The notes under the pieces were generated by a model. The model was not told where the DNA came from. It was given only the letters and a program-made list of their open reading frames with translations, and did no database searches. Shown in pieces: positions 16,171 to 24,797 of a stretch of DNA of 64,000 nt; the first letter of the stretch is position 1, and every line of letters begins with the position of its first letter. Both the position numbers and the translations under genes were made by a program. The stretch is from an uncultured Oscillospiraceae bacterium (GTDB lineage Bacteria > Bacillota > Clostridia > Oscillospirales > Oscillospiraceae), in NCBI GenBank assembly GCA_934572465.1, contig CAKTLG010000009.1, forward strand, positions 1-64,000, written 5' to 3'.

Positions 16171-16908
16171 ATGGAAACCAACCAGACGCCCATCATACAG
16201 GTGCGAAAGCTCCGCAAGGTGTACATGATGGGGCAGGAGCACGTGGTCGCGCTGCACAATATCAATCTGGATATCCCGCGCGGCGAGGTGTGCTGCATTT
16301 TCGGCACGTCCGGCAGCGGAAAATCGACGCTGCTCAACCAGCTGGCGGGGCTTGAAAAGCCCACGCGCGGCGTGGTGCGCATCGGCGGCGTGCCGGTCTC
16401 GCTGCTCAATGAGAATCAGCTCGCGGCGTTCCGGCAGAAGCACATCGGCTTCGTGTTCCAGTCCTACAACCTGCTGCCGGAGCTGACGGCGGCGGAGAAC
16501 GTGGCCATGCCGCTGATGTTCAAGGGCGTGCCGCCCGAGACGAGGCTGCTGGAGGCGCGCAAGATGCTCTGCCGCGTGGGACTGAAGGACCGCATGGATC
16601 ACTTTCCCAACCAGATGTCCGGCGGACAGCAGCAGCGCGTCGGCATCGCGCGCGCGTTTATCACGCGGCCCGAGGTGGTGTTTGCCGACGAGCCGACCGG
16701 CAACCTCGATTCCAAGACCACCAAGGAGGTCATGCACATGATCCGCGGCTTTGCCCACCGCTTCCATCAGACCATCGTGCTCGTCTCCCATGATCCGGAG
16801 ATGACCGAATATGCCGACCGCATCGTCACGCTCATCGACGGCAGCATCGTCAGCGACGTGAAAAACCAGGTCAGGGCGGAGATCGACGCCGCCCCGTACA
16901 TCGAATAA
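16171..16908 (+). CDS. ABC transporter ATP-binding protein (MacB/LolD type)
   Basis: The 245-residue ATPase has Walker [11 protein letters not shown] near residue 46, the Q-loop [13 protein letters not shown], the signature [14 protein letters not shown], Walker [14 protein letters not shown] and the H-loop VLVSHDPEM. Insertions and the TGNLDS tail place it with the MacB/LolD/FtsE group that works with FtsX-like permeases, not with solute importers. It is the first gene of a unit with a CARDB-like membrane protein and a MacB-like permease. The complex probably exports a peptide, lipoprotein or antibiotic, or transmits mechanical force in the envelope. AAGGAG precedes the ATG. Confidence 0.93.
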   Translation: METNQTPIIQVRKLRKVYMMGQEHVVALHNINLDIPRGEVCCIFGTSGSGKSTLLNQLAGLEKPTRGVVRIGGVPVSLLNENQLAAFRQKHIGFVFQSYNLLPELTAAENVAMPLMFKGVPPETRLLEARKMLCRVGLKDRMDHFPNQMSGGQQQRVGIARAFITRPEVVFADEPTGNLDSKTTKEVMHMIRGFAHRFHQTIVLVSHDPEMTEYADRIVTLIDGSIVSDVKNQVRAEIDAAPYIE

Positions 16909-16922
16909 CGGAGGAAATCACT

Positions 16923-18737
16923 ATGAAACGCATCACAAGCCATCTGCTGTCCCTGTGCCTTGCGCTGGCGCTGTGCGCGGCGCTGCTGCCATCCGGCGCG
17001 CGCGCGGCGAACGAGGATGGCACGCCCGTGGTACCCGCATCCAAATCGAGCAGCTATCTTGTCACGGGCTATGACGCCCACACCGGCGCCATCACCATCA
17101 ACCAGAACGCGAGCATCGACATTTACCTCTCCTGCATCAGCGGAGAGGGCGCGCCGATGCGCGTGGTGCGCGGCGTGGACAACTTCCGCTCCGGCGACGC
17201 GACCATACCGGTCTACAACGAGGCGACGCAGCTCTACTCGTTTTCCATCAATAACCTCGTCTATACCGGCGCGGGCAGCACGCTGACGTTCACCGTTTAC
17301 TACAGCGACGGCTCGAATCAGACGCTGAACATCGCGGTGGCCGAGTGCGTGCCCTACACCGAGCCCGAGCCGACGCCGGAGCCGCCGCCCGTTACGATCC
17401 CTGCGCCGCGCGTCATCTTCAGCTCCGACGCGGCGGTGAGCGCGATCAGCGCCGGCGAGACGAAAACCATCACGATCTATGTGCAGAACGCGGGCACGAC
17501 CGTGATGCGCTCGCCGATGGTGTCGCTCACGCAGGGCGGCGCGCTGATGCTGCTCGGCTCGCAGAGCGCCTATATGCTCGACGATATCCGCCCGGGACAG
17601 AGCGCGCCGCTGAGCGTGACCGTCAAGGCGGCGGATAAGATCGCCGAGGAGAGCCAGTCGCTTGGCGTGAAGGTGGACTTTTATTACGACAACGGCACGA
17701 GCGTTGCCAACACGAGCGCGGACGGCAGCATCCTTGTGCCCGCGGTCGTGAGCGAGGACAGCAAGGACGACGGCACCGTGGCAAGCCCCACGCCGATCGT
17801 CATCCTCTCGAAATACAGCTACGGCGGCTCGTCCATCGCGGCGGGCAGCAGCGCGAGCCTGAGCTTCACCTTCACCAACACGAGCAAGAAGCTTGCCATC
17901 GAGAACGTGATGGTCACGGTCTCCGGCGGCACCGACCTGATGCTCAACGGCTCGACGAACACCTTCTACTTTGACACCGTGGCCGCGGGCGGCGGCAAGT
18001 CCGTCACCGTGCCGGTCAAGGCTGCGCAGATCATCAGCGGCAGCGCGCAGAATGTGACCATCGCCGTGAGCTATGAATATGTCGACCAGAACCAGCGCAA
18101 GACGGGCTCGGCCAATCTGGAGCTGAGCGTGCCGCTCTATCAGCCCGACCGCTTTGAGCTGGGTGAGCCGAAGGTCTCCTACACCGGCTATGTCGGCGAG
18201 GAGACGAGCCTGACGATCGACTATGTCAACAAGGGCAAGAGCGCCATCAGCAACGTTGAGGCGACGATCTCCGGCGACGTGGAGACCTACAGCGCCTATC
18301 AGCGCATCGGCAACATCGAGGGCGGCAAGAACGGCACCATCGCCTTCGCCGTGACGCCGTACAACGAGGGTGAAAATCAGGTCACGATCACCATTACATA
18401 CGAGGACTCCAACGGCAATACGAAAGAGCGCGTATTCGAAACGAGCGTTGAAGCCATGGCCTATGAGCCGATTGACCCCATCGATCCCGACCAGCCGATC
18501 GACCCCGTGGAGCCGCAGAGCACCTTCCCGTGGAAGTACGTCATCATCGGGGCGGCCGTGCTGCTCATCATCCTGCTGATCGTGCTGCGCGCGCGCAGGA
18601 AGAAGGCCAAGCAGAAGGCTGAGCAGGCGCTCTGGGACAAGTGGGACGAGGAGGAGCGCGCCGAGGAGCGGCAGGAGGCGGCGGACGCCGCACAGAAGCA
18701 GCCGGCTGGCGCAGGTGCTGAGGAGCAGCGGAAATGA
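16923..18737 (+). CDS. Secreted, membrane-anchored CARDB-like protein (exporter accessory)
   Basis: The 604-residue protein starts with a signal peptide (cleaved after about residue 28, ARA). Three or more Ig-like/CARDB-type beta modules follow (about 155-280, 290-400 and 410-520), recognised by NAGTTVMRSPMVSL, FTNTSKKLAIENVMVTV and YVNKGKSAISNVEATI. A transmembrane helix lies near 535-555 and the cytosolic tail is charged. Lying between the ATPase and permease genes and overlapping the latter by ATGA, it is placed like the adaptor MacA in Gram-negative exporters. Related COG1361-type proteins accompany such transporters in Firmicutes. The adaptor role is inference. Confidence 0.82.
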   Translation: MKRITSHLLSLCLALALCAALLPSGARAANEDGTPVVPASKSSSYLVTGYDAHTGAITINQNASIDIYLSCISGEGAPMRVVRGVDNFRSGDATIPVYNEATQLYSFSINNLVYTGAGSTLTFTVYYSDGSNQTLNIAVAECVPYTEPEPTPEPPPVTIPAPRVIFSSDAAVSAISAGETKTITIYVQNAGTTVMRSPMVSLTQGGALMLLGSQSAYMLDDIRPGQSAPLSVTVKAADKIAEESQSLGVKVDFYYDNGTSVANTSADGSILVPAVVSEDSKDDGTVASPTPIVILSKYSYGGSSIAAGSSASLSFTFTNTSKKLAIENVMVTVSGGTDLMLNGSTNTFYFDTVAAGGGKSVTVPVKAAQIISGSAQNVTIAVSYEYVDQNQRKTGSANLELSVPLYQPDRFELGEPKVSYTGYVGEETSLTIDYVNKGKSAISNVEATISGDVETYSAYQRIGNIEGGKNGTIAFAVTPYNEGENQVTITITYEDSNGNTKERVFETSVEAMAYEPIDPIDPDQPIDPVEPQSTFPWKYVIIGAAVLLIILLIVLRARRKKAKQKAEQALWDKWDEEERAEERQEAADAAQKQPAGAGAEEQRK

Positions 18738-20122
18738 GATTTGCGGACATCCTGAGAATGTGCTTCGACAGCCTGTCGCGGCGCAAGGGACGCACGGTCC
18801 TGACGGTGCTGGGCGTGTTTATCGGCTGCACGTCCATCATCGTGATGGTTTCCATCGGCGCGGGCACGCAGGAGTCTTATGACCAGATGCTCAAGAGCAT
18901 GGGCGATCTGTCCATCATTGAGGTCTACCGCGGCTATAACTACGATACCGGCACGCAGAGCGAAGCCAAGCTTGACGACAAGGCGGTGGAGAGCTTCCAC
19001 GAGATCGCGGGCGTGAAGGCTGTTATGCCCAAGGCGAGCCTGGACGGGTACAACGTTTCCTTCAAGGCGGGCATCAACGACCGCTACTCTGCCGACTGGG
19101 GTACGCTGGTGGGCATCGACGCCGGCGCGCTTGAGGATATGGGCTTTGAGATCGTGGACGGCGCGTATCCGGCGGCGGGCAGCGACGAGGTGGTCGTGGG
19201 CCAGTACTTTGCCTACAACTTCAAGGATACGCTCATGCCGGACGGCCGGAACTATGTGAACCGCTGGATCTGGGACGAAAACGGCAATCTTGACACGGAA
19301 AATGTTCCCGACCCGTTCTTTGACCCGCTCAAGGCGGACGTGACCATGGTTCTCACGCCCTATGACGACGGCAGCGGCACCGAGCCGACGCCGTATAATG
19401 TCGATCTCAATGTGGTCGGCGTGCTGAAGGAGGATCAGGGCAAGGGCTGGGAGACGAGCGAGGGCGTGATGATGGACATCGGCGCGCTGCGCGCGCTCAT
19501 CAAGGATCTGACGGGCAAGACGGACACGAAGTTCGAGTATTCGAGCATCAACGTCAAAGCCGAGAGCATTGACGCCGTGGCCGACGTGGAGCAGGCAATC
19601 AAGGATCTGGGCTACAACACCTATTCCATGCAGAGCATCCGCGACGAGCTGAACAAGCAGGCACGCCAGATGGAGCTGATGCTTGGCGGGCTCGGCGCGA
19701 TCTCGCTGCTGGTCGCCGCCATCGGCATCACGAACACGATGATCATGTCCATCTCCGAGCGCACGAAGGAGATCGGCATCATGAAGGCGCTGGGCTGCTA
19801 CGTGCGTGATATCCGCGCGATGTTCCTGATGGAAGCGGGATGCATCGGGCTGTTCGGCGGCGTGCTGGGACTGATCTTCAGCTTCCTTGTGTCGATCGGG
19901 ATCAATTTGTATTCCTTCGGCGCACTGGGCGGCGGCATTACGTGGGAGCTTATCAAGCAGGCGCTGCTCGGCGGCGAGAATGTAACGCGCATTTCCGTCA
20001 TCAAGCCGGAACTGATTGTCTTTGCGCTGGTGTTCTCGGTGCTGGTCGGACTGGTGTCCGGCTATCAGCCCGCGAACAAGGCGGTCAAGATCTCTGCGCT
20101 CGAAGCCATCCGAAACGAATGA
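18734..20122 (+). CDS. ABC transporter permease (MacB/FtsX type)
   Basis: The 462-residue permease has an N-terminal helix (RKGRTVLTVLGVFIGCTSIIVMV), a large extracytoplasmic MacB-like domain (about residues 50-310) and three C-terminal helices. The latter start at LLGGLGAISLLVAAIGITNTM and contain the FtsX coupling segment SERTKEIGIMKALGC. This is the standard four-helix MacB arrangement. It overlaps the CARDB-like gene by four bases. The substrate is unknown; the neighbouring XpaC/TelA/TPM genes suggest an envelope-stress context. Confidence 0.92.
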   Translation: MRFADILRMCFDSLSRRKGRTVLTVLGVFIGCTSIIVMVSIGAGTQESYDQMLKSMGDLSIIEVYRGYNYDTGTQSEAKLDDKAVESFHEIAGVKAVMPKASLDGYNVSFKAGINDRYSADWGTLVGIDAGALEDMGFEIVDGAYPAAGSDEVVVGQYFAYNFKDTLMPDGRNYVNRWIWDENGNLDTENVPDPFFDPLKADVTMVLTPYDDGSGTEPTPYNVDLNVVGVLKEDQGKGWETSEGVMMDIGALRALIKDLTGKTDTKFEYSSINVKAESIDAVADVEQAIKDLGYNTYSMQSIRDELNKQARQMELMLGGLGAISLLVAAIGITNTMIMSISERTKEIGIMKALGCYVRDIRAMFLMEAGCIGLFGGVLGLIFSFLVSIGINLYSFGALGGGITWELIKQALLGGENVTRISVIKPELIVFALVFSVLVGLVSGYQPANKAVKISALEAIRNE

Positions 20123-20140
20123 AGGCGCGCTGCGGAAAAG

Positions 20141-20173
20141 AGGCGGCGTCCCCGTCAGGGGACGCCGCCTTTG
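20141..20173 (+). terminator. Terminator-like hairpin after the ABC permease gene
   Basis: AGGCGGCGTCCCC and its perfect complement form a 13-bp stem around GTCA. The T-run is short (TTT), so some read-through into the next operon is possible. Confidence 0.7.
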
Positions 20174-20207
20174 ACGCAAAAAAGAGAGACGCGGAAGGCT
20201 GCGGCGC

Positions 20208-20236
20208 TTGACCGTGCTGGTATGATGTGGTATGAT
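20208..20236 (+). promoter_or_regulatory. Promoter of the xpaC-telA-TPM operon
   Basis: TTGACC and TATGAT are separated by 17 bp, about 38 bp before the xpaC start. A second TATGAT at 20221 is too close to the -35 to be the -10. Confidence 0.65.
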
Positions 20237-20273
20237 AAGGTCACTATATTGTGAGGATCAGGAGGCGATCGTT

Positions 20274-20975
20274 TTGGCAACCGTCAAACGCAGATCCACC
20301 GTACCCTATTATGCGGCGGCGGGAACGTGGGTGCTCTATGCGCTGCTTTTCCCGCTCTACCGTGTGCCGCACTTCATCATCGCGGCCGCGGCGTCGGCCG
20401 TCGTGTTCGCCATCATGAATACGGTGTGCGGCACGGTCGAGGAGGTCGTGCCCGACAAGCCGAAGAAGGAGGAGTCCACCGGCAACGCCGAGCTTGACAA
20501 GATGATCAAGGACGGCAATCTCGCCATCTCCGAGATGAAGCGGCTCAACGAGTCGATCAAGGACGAGCAGATCTCCGCCGACATTGACCGGCTGGAGGAC
20601 TTGAGCGCGAAGATCTTTGCGCAGGTCAAGGCCGACCCAAGCAAGCTGCCGCAGATCCGCAAGTTCATGGACTATTATCTCCCCACCACACTCAAGCTCC
20701 TCAACGCCTATGACCGCATGGGCGCGCAGGGCGTGAGCGGCGAGAACATCGACAATACGATGCAGCGCGTGGAGAGCATGATGGGCACGATCGTCAAGGC
20801 CTTTGAAAAGCAGCTCGACATGCTCTTCGGCAGCGAGGCGATGGACATTTCCACCGACATCACGGTGCTGGAGAATATGATGCAGCGCGAGGGGCTGAGC
20901 GACGAGGGCGCGCTGCACGCCGAGGAGGGCGGTACGGCGACCGCCGCGCAGGACGATATCAAGCTCGAGCTATAA
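20274..20975 (+). CDS. XpaC-like protein (5-bromo-4-chloroindolyl phosphate hydrolysis family)
   Basis: The 233-residue protein has two N-terminal membrane helices (YYAAAGTWVLYALLFPL and HFIIAAAASAVVFAIMN). A helical cytosolic domain follows (about 75-200, with LDKMIKDGNLAISEMKRLNESI and LPTTLKLLNAYDRM), typical of XpaC. The name comes from an indirect enzyme phenotype in Bacillus; the molecular role is unproven. XpaC and TelA are commonly encoded together, as here. The TTG at 20274 is chosen because GGAGG lies 8 bp before it; an ATG 42 bp upstream has no ribosome site. Confidence 0.85.
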   Translation: MATVKRRSTVPYYAAAGTWVLYALLFPLYRVPHFIIAAAASAVVFAIMNTVCGTVEEVVPDKPKKEESTGNAELDKMIKDGNLAISEMKRLNESIKDEQISADIDRLEDLSAKIFAQVKADPSKLPQIRKFMDYYLPTTLKLLNAYDRMGAQGVSGENIDNTMQRVESMMGTIVKAFEKQLDMLFGSEAMDISTDITVLENMMQREGLSDEGALHAEEGGTATAAQDDIKLEL

Positions 20976-20986
20976 AGGAGTAAGCG

Positions 20987-21256
20987 ATGCGAAAGAAAGT
21001 GATGGCGTTCAACGCCAAGGTGAACGCATGGATCATGAAGCGCCTCAAGGGCGTGTGGCTCGACCCGATCTTCTGTGCAATCTTTGCCATCATGTGTGTG
21101 GCAAGCATCATCGGCGCGCTGCATCTGCACAAGGATACGCTTTACTATTCCGCGCTGATTTGGGCGTTGGCGGCGCTGCTGTGCCTGCGCCGGATCCAGC
21201 GCATCCGCGCGCACGAAAAGGAAGAACAGAAAAACCAGAATACGGAGGGAAAATGA
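20987..21256 (+). CDS. Small two-helix membrane protein
   Basis: The 89-residue protein has two hydrophobic helices (PIFCAIFAIMCVASIIGAL and LYYSALIWALAALLCL) between a basic N-terminal segment and a highly charged C-terminal tail. No family was recognised. It is placed between xpaC and telA, 11 bp after one and one base before the other, with AAGGAG in front of the ATG. That makes co-translation likely and suggests it acts with the TelA-XpaC pair. Confidence 0.78.
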   Translation: MRKKVMAFNAKVNAWIMKRLKGVWLDPIFCAIFAIMCVASIIGALHLHKDTLYYSALIWALAALLCLRRIQRIRAHEKEEQKNQNTEGK

Positions 21257-21257
21257 T

Positions 21258-22415
21258 ATGAGCGAAAACATGATGCCTGAGCTGACCCTGAATCCCACGG
21301 CGGCCGAAGAGGCCGTTCCCGAGCTGACGCTGACGCCGGAGGCGCCGGAGGTCAAGGAAGAAAAGAAGACGGTCGAGCCGGTCAAGATCGACGAGAGCCT
21401 GCTGACCGAGCAGGAGAAGAAGGCCGTCGACGAGTTTGCCAAAAAGATCGACATTACCGACACCAACCTCGTCCTCAGCTACGGCGCGGCGGCGCAGAAG
21501 AGCGTTGCGACGTTTTCCGAGAACGCGCTCGCGTCGGTGCGCAACAAGGATCTCGGCGAGGTGGGCGAGACGCTCTCGAGCCTCGTCGTGGAGGTCAAGG
21601 GCTTCGGTCAGGAGGAGAAGAAGGGCTTCGGCGGCTTCTTCCGCAAGCAGAAGGATAAGCTCGAGCTGATGCGCGCGCAGTACGGCAAGGCTGAATCGAG
21701 CGTCAACCGCATCGTCAACGAGCTGGAGAAGCATCAGGTCACGCTGATGAAGGACATCGCGATGCTCGACCAGATGTATGAGCTGAACCTCAAGTACTAC
21801 AAGGAACTGACCATGTACATCATCGCGGGCAAGAAGCGTCTTGCCGAGGTGCGTGCCGGCGAGCTGGAGGAGCTGCGCAAAAAGGCGGAGGCGAGCGGCC
21901 TTGCAGAAGACGCGCAGGCCTATAACGACTACGCGCAGAAGTGCGAGCGCTTTGAAAAGAAGCTGCACGACCTGGAGCTGACGCGCATGGTGTCGCTCCA
22001 GATGGGCCCGCAGACGCGCCTGCTGCAGAACAACGACACGCTGATGGTCGAGAAGATCCAGTCCTCACTCGTCAACACCATTCCGCTGTGGAAGAGCCAG
22101 ATGGTGCTTGCGCTCGGGCTTGAGCACAGCCGTCAGGCCACGGCCGCGCAGAGCGCCGTGACGCAGGCGACGAACGATCTGCTCAAGAAGAACGCCGATA
22201 TGCTCAAGATGGGCACCATCGCCACGGCCAAGGAGGCCGAGCGCAGCATTGTCGACATCGAGACGCTCCAGCACACGAACGAGCAGCTGATCTCCACGCT
22301 CGACGAGGTGCTGACCATCCAGCGCGAGGGCGCGCAGAAGCGCAAGGAGGCCGAGGTCGAGCTTGGCCGCATCGAGGGCGAGCTGAAGCAGAAGCTCATG
22401 GAGCTGAGAAGCTGA
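21258..22415 (+). CDS. telA: TelA-family toxic anion resistance protein
   Basis: The 385-residue protein matches TelA (PF05816): an acidic variable N terminus (1-60), then a long alpha-helical body with KKIDITDTNLVLSYGA, LVVEVKGFGQ and IVNELEKHQVTLMKDI. QMGPQTRLLQNNDTLMVEKI and VTQATNDLLKKNADML follow nearer the C terminus. TelA homologues are linked to tellurite and antimicrobial tolerance; their biochemistry is unknown. Stop and start of the preceding gene are one base apart (TGA-T-ATG), pointing to tight co-expression. Confidence 0.93.
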   Translation: MSENMMPELTLNPTAAEEAVPELTLTPEAPEVKEEKKTVEPVKIDESLLTEQEKKAVDEFAKKIDITDTNLVLSYGAAAQKSVATFSENALASVRNKDLGEVGETLSSLVVEVKGFGQEEKKGFGGFFRKQKDKLELMRAQYGKAESSVNRIVNELEKHQVTLMKDIAMLDQMYELNLKYYKELTMYIIAGKKRLAEVRAGELEELRKKAEASGLAEDAQAYNDYAQKCERFEKKLHDLELTRMVSLQMGPQTRLLQNNDTLMVEKIQSSLVNTIPLWKSQMVLALGLEHSRQATAAQSAVTQATNDLLKKNADMLKMGTIATAKEAERSIVDIETLQHTNEQLISTLDEVLTIQREGAQKRKEAEVELGRIEGELKQKLMELRS

Positions 22416-22438
22416 GACGCTCCGGATAGGAGAAGGAT

Positions 22439-23467
22439 ATGAAGTTTTTTCAAAAACGCGGCGTTGCGATCGCGGTGCTGATCCTTGCGATTCTCGCCTC
22501 CGGCGCATGGGGGCTGCACAAGGCGCCGAGCGTCGACCTTGCCACGAGCGGGGAGAAGCTCGATACCTCGCTGTCCACCACGACGTTCGAGCCGTATGTG
22601 CGCGATGACGCAGGGCTGCTCTCGGCCAAGACCGAGGAGGCCGTATGCCTTTACAACGCGAACTGGGATAAGCTGTTCGGCGGCATCCTCGCGGTCGTGA
22701 CGACCGACTCCGTGAGCGACATGGAGTCGGCGGCCTACGACTATGCCATGGATATGGAGCTTGCCGAGAACGACGGCATCCTGCTCATCGTCCGGCAGCA
22801 GCAGAACTACTATCTGCTTGCGAGCGGCAATTTCTACGATCTGCTGAACTCTCTGCCGCAGAGCTTTGTCGACGTCTGCATGGCGGACGGCGTGGCGAAG
22901 AAGGACTATGACGGCGCGGTACAGGAGCTTTTCGCGCAGCTGCATGTGGAGCAGAGCGGCAGGAACGCCAGAGCCGAGGAGATCGGCGGCTCGGTGGTCG
23001 GTATCATAGCGGTGCTGATCGTGGTGTTCGTGATCTGGATCATTCTTGACAAAATGCGCTATAACCGCTATCGCCGCCGCTATATGGCGCCCGGCATGGG
23101 CACGCCGACGGTGGTGTACCGCCCGATCTTCTGGGGCAGGCCGCGCAGACCGCGTCCGCCCCGCCCGCCCAGACGCCCCGGCGGCCCAATGGGCGGCGGA
23201 CCGCGTCCCCCGCATTCCGGCGGGCGTCCTCCGTATTCCGGCGGCTCGCGTCCGTCCGGCAGCTCGCGTCCGAGCCAGCCGAGACGGCCCTCCGGCTCAA
23301 GCGGGAGCTTTGGCGGCTTCGGCGGCGGCAGCCGCGGAGGCGGCTTTAGCGGCGGAAGCTTCGGCGGTTTCGGCGGCGGCAGCCGCGGGGGCGGCTTTGG
23401 CGGCGGTGGCCGCAGCGGCGGTTTCGGCGGCGGCAGCCGTGGCGGCGGCTTCGGCGGCAGACACTGA
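22439..23467 (+). CDS. TPM-domain membrane protein with Gly/Ser/Arg-rich tail
   Basis: The 342-residue protein has an N-terminal membrane anchor, an extracytoplasmic TPM domain (about residues 50-175; VRDDAGLLSAKTEEAV, ELAENDGILLIV) and a second helix (VVGIIAVLIVVFVIWIIL near 185-205). A cytosolic tail of about 130 residues changes from Arg/Pro-rich (RPRRPRPPRPPRRPGG) to FGGGSRGGGF repeats. TPM proteins act in membrane-protein or photosystem assembly elsewhere and accompany envelope modules in Firmicutes. The tail looks disordered and could self-associate or bind nucleic acid or lipid. Last gene of the xpaC-telA operon. Confidence 0.87.
   Translation: MKFFQKRGVAIAVLILAILASGAWGLHKAPSVDLATSGEKLDTSLSTTTFEPYVRDDAGLLSAKTEEAVCLYNANWDKLFGGILAVVTTDSVSDMESAAYDYAMDMELAENDGILLIVRQQQNYYLLASGNFYDLLNSLPQSFVDVCMADGVAKKDYDGAVQELFAQLHVEQSGRNARAEEIGGSVVGIIAVLIVVFVIWIILDKMRYNRYRRRYMAPGMGTPTVVYRPIFWGRPRRPRPPRPPRRPGGPMGGGPRPPHSGGRPPYSGGSRPSGSSRPSQPRRPSGSSGSFGGFGGGSRGGGFSGGSFGGFGGGSRGGGFGGGGRSGGFGGGSRGGGFGGRH
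23308..23463 (+). repeat. Glycine-rich coding repeat in the TPM gene
   Basis: The tail of the TPM gene contains imperfect direct DNA repeats encoding the decapeptide pattern FGGGSRGGGF three to four times, with GGCGGCGGCAGCCG as shared core. Such tracts are prone to length change by slippage. Confidence 0.8.
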
Positions 23468-23479
23468 GAAAAGACATGA

Positions 23480-23510
23480 AAAAGGAGACGGCAAAGCCGT
23501 CTCCTTTTTT
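23480..23510. terminator. Bidirectional terminator between the TPM gene and spoVT
   Basis: AAAAGGAGACGGC, an AAA loop and its complement ending in T6 form a perfect 13-bp stem between convergent genes. Confidence 0.92.
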
Positions 23511-23518
23511 GCGTGGTT

Positions 23519-24061
23519 TCAGCTCTCCATGTGGCGGCCGAGGAAGGCCGCGATGGTCTGCGCGAGCTTGCATTCGGTCTCGCCGGCGGGGGCGTCGCCC
23601 TCCGCGCCGACAAAGAGCACCAGGCCAAGTGCGTCGCCCTCGGAGATGATCGGCGCGGCAACGCTCGCGCAGCAGCGGTCGAGCGACTCGGTGACGAACA
23701 CGCTGCGCTCGCCAGCGGTGGAGCGGTACAGGCCGCGGTCCTCCATGATCTGCTCGAGCTGCGGGCTGATGCGCTTGCCGATGAGATCGCGGCGCGCGCT
23801 GCCCGCTGCGGCGATGATGCTGTCGCGGTCGGTCACGGCGACGGACGCGCCGGTGGACTTGCTGAGCGTGTCGCACAGCTGCGCGGCGAACTCGTCCACG
23901 CCGCCCATGAGGGAGTATTTTTTGAAGATGACCTCGCCGTCCTTGCTTGTATAGATCTCCAACGGGTCGCCCTCGCGGATGCGCATGGTGCGGCGGATCT
24001 CCTTCGGGATCACGACGCGCCCGAGGTCGTCGATCCGCCTGACAATTCCGGTTGCTTTCAT
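23519..24061 (-). CDS. spoVT: Stage V sporulation protein T (AbrB-family regulator)
   Basis: The 180-residue protein has an N-terminal AbrB swapped-hairpin DNA-binding domain (residues 1-50, GIVRRIDDLGRVVIPKEIRR). A GAF-like C-terminal domain follows (about 60-178, FAAQLCDTLSKSTGASVAV). This is the SpoVT architecture and length. In Bacillus and clostridia SpoVT controls forespore genes late in sporulation. AAAAGGAG precedes the ATG. No convincing sigma-G promoter was recognised upstream, though the 86-bp leader is AT-rich. Confidence 0.95.
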   Translation of the reverse strand: MKATGIVRRIDDLGRVVIPKEIRRTMRIREGDPLEIYTSKDGEVIFKKYSLMGGVDEFAAQLCDTLSKSTGASVAVTDRDSIIAAAGSARRDLIGKRISPQLEQIMEDRGLYRSTAGERSVFVTESLDRCCASVAAPIISEGDALGLVLFVGAEGDAPAGETECKLAQTIAAFLGRHMES

Positions 24062-24189
24062 ATATCAAAACTCCTTTTATCGTTTGCTGAACTGCGCTTA
24101 GTCTTTGGAAAAGCCGCCAATTTATCCAAGAACATGGCTGGAAGATTTTGCAGCGATATGCTATGATGAAAAAAACGCAGGAGGCAGGT

Positions 24190-24699
24190 ATGGAAAAAAC
24201 AAAACAGCTGCACAACATCCCGCCGCTTTACGACGCGCGCTCGCGCGTGCTGATACTCGGCTCGTTCCCGTCGGTGAAGTCGCGGGAGGCGGCGTTTTTC
24301 TACGCGCATCCGCAAAACCGCTTCTGGCCGACGCTGGCGGCGGTTTTTGGAGAGCCTGCGCCGCAGACCGTTGAAGAAAAGAAAGCGCTTGTGCTGCGCC
24401 ACGGCATCGCGCTGTGGGACGCCGTCGGCGCGTGTGAGATCGCCGGCTCGTCCGACGCGAGCATCACGAATGTCGTGCCGAACGACCTTTCGCGCATTCT
24501 GGATGCGGCGGACATCCGCGCCATCCTCTGCAACGGCGGCACGTCGTATGCCTGCTACAACAGATACTGCCGCGCGCGGACGGGGCGCGAGGCGGTCAGG
24601 CTGCCGTCCACATCGCCCGCGAACGCGGGCTGGACGCGCGAGCGGCTGCTGGAGGCATGGCGCGCAGCGCTGCTGCCGCTGACGGACGGCGCGCGGTGA
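24190..24699 (+). CDS. DNA-deoxyinosine/uracil glycosylase (UDG superfamily)
   Basis: The 169-residue enzyme belongs to the uracil-DNA glycosylase superfamily, in the branch annotated as hypoxanthine/deoxyinosine glycosylase (TIGR04274-like). Features are ARSRVLILGSFPSVKS (motif 1) and AAFFYAHPQNRFWPTLAAVFG, then GIALWDAVGACEIAGSSDASI and a C-terminal LPSTSPANAGWT. It would remove deaminated purines or uracil in base excision repair. The ATG at 24190 is preceded by AGGAGG; an earlier in-frame ATG lacks a site. Single gene between divergent spoVT and the serpin. Confidence 0.88.
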   Translation: MEKTKQLHNIPPLYDARSRVLILGSFPSVKSREAAFFYAHPQNRFWPTLAAVFGEPAPQTVEEKKALVLRHGIALWDAVGACEIAGSSDASITNVVPNDLSRILDAADIRAILCNGGTSYACYNRYCRARTGREAVRLPSTSPANAGWTRERLLEAWRAALLPLTDGAR

Positions 24700-24719
24700 A
24701 CGAAGTTTTTTCCAGATCA

Positions 24720-24745
24720 CGGAACTTTTTGCGATAAAGCGCGTC
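24720..24745 (+). promoter_or_regulatory. ECF-sigma-type promoter of the serpin gene
   Basis: CGGAAC and CGTC(TAT) are separated by exactly 16 bp, with T5 after the -35. This matches the sites at 13842 and 16006. It lies about 52 bp before the serpin start. Confidence 0.58.
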
Positions 24746-24797
24746 TATATCATTAGAAAGCAGCGGCTTTCCCAAATTTTTGACGGAGGATCGAACG

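Noticed and set aside
23308-23463. CRISPR-like repeat array.
   Set aside because: The repeats lie in frame inside the TPM gene and encode Gly-rich peptide units; there are no spacers.
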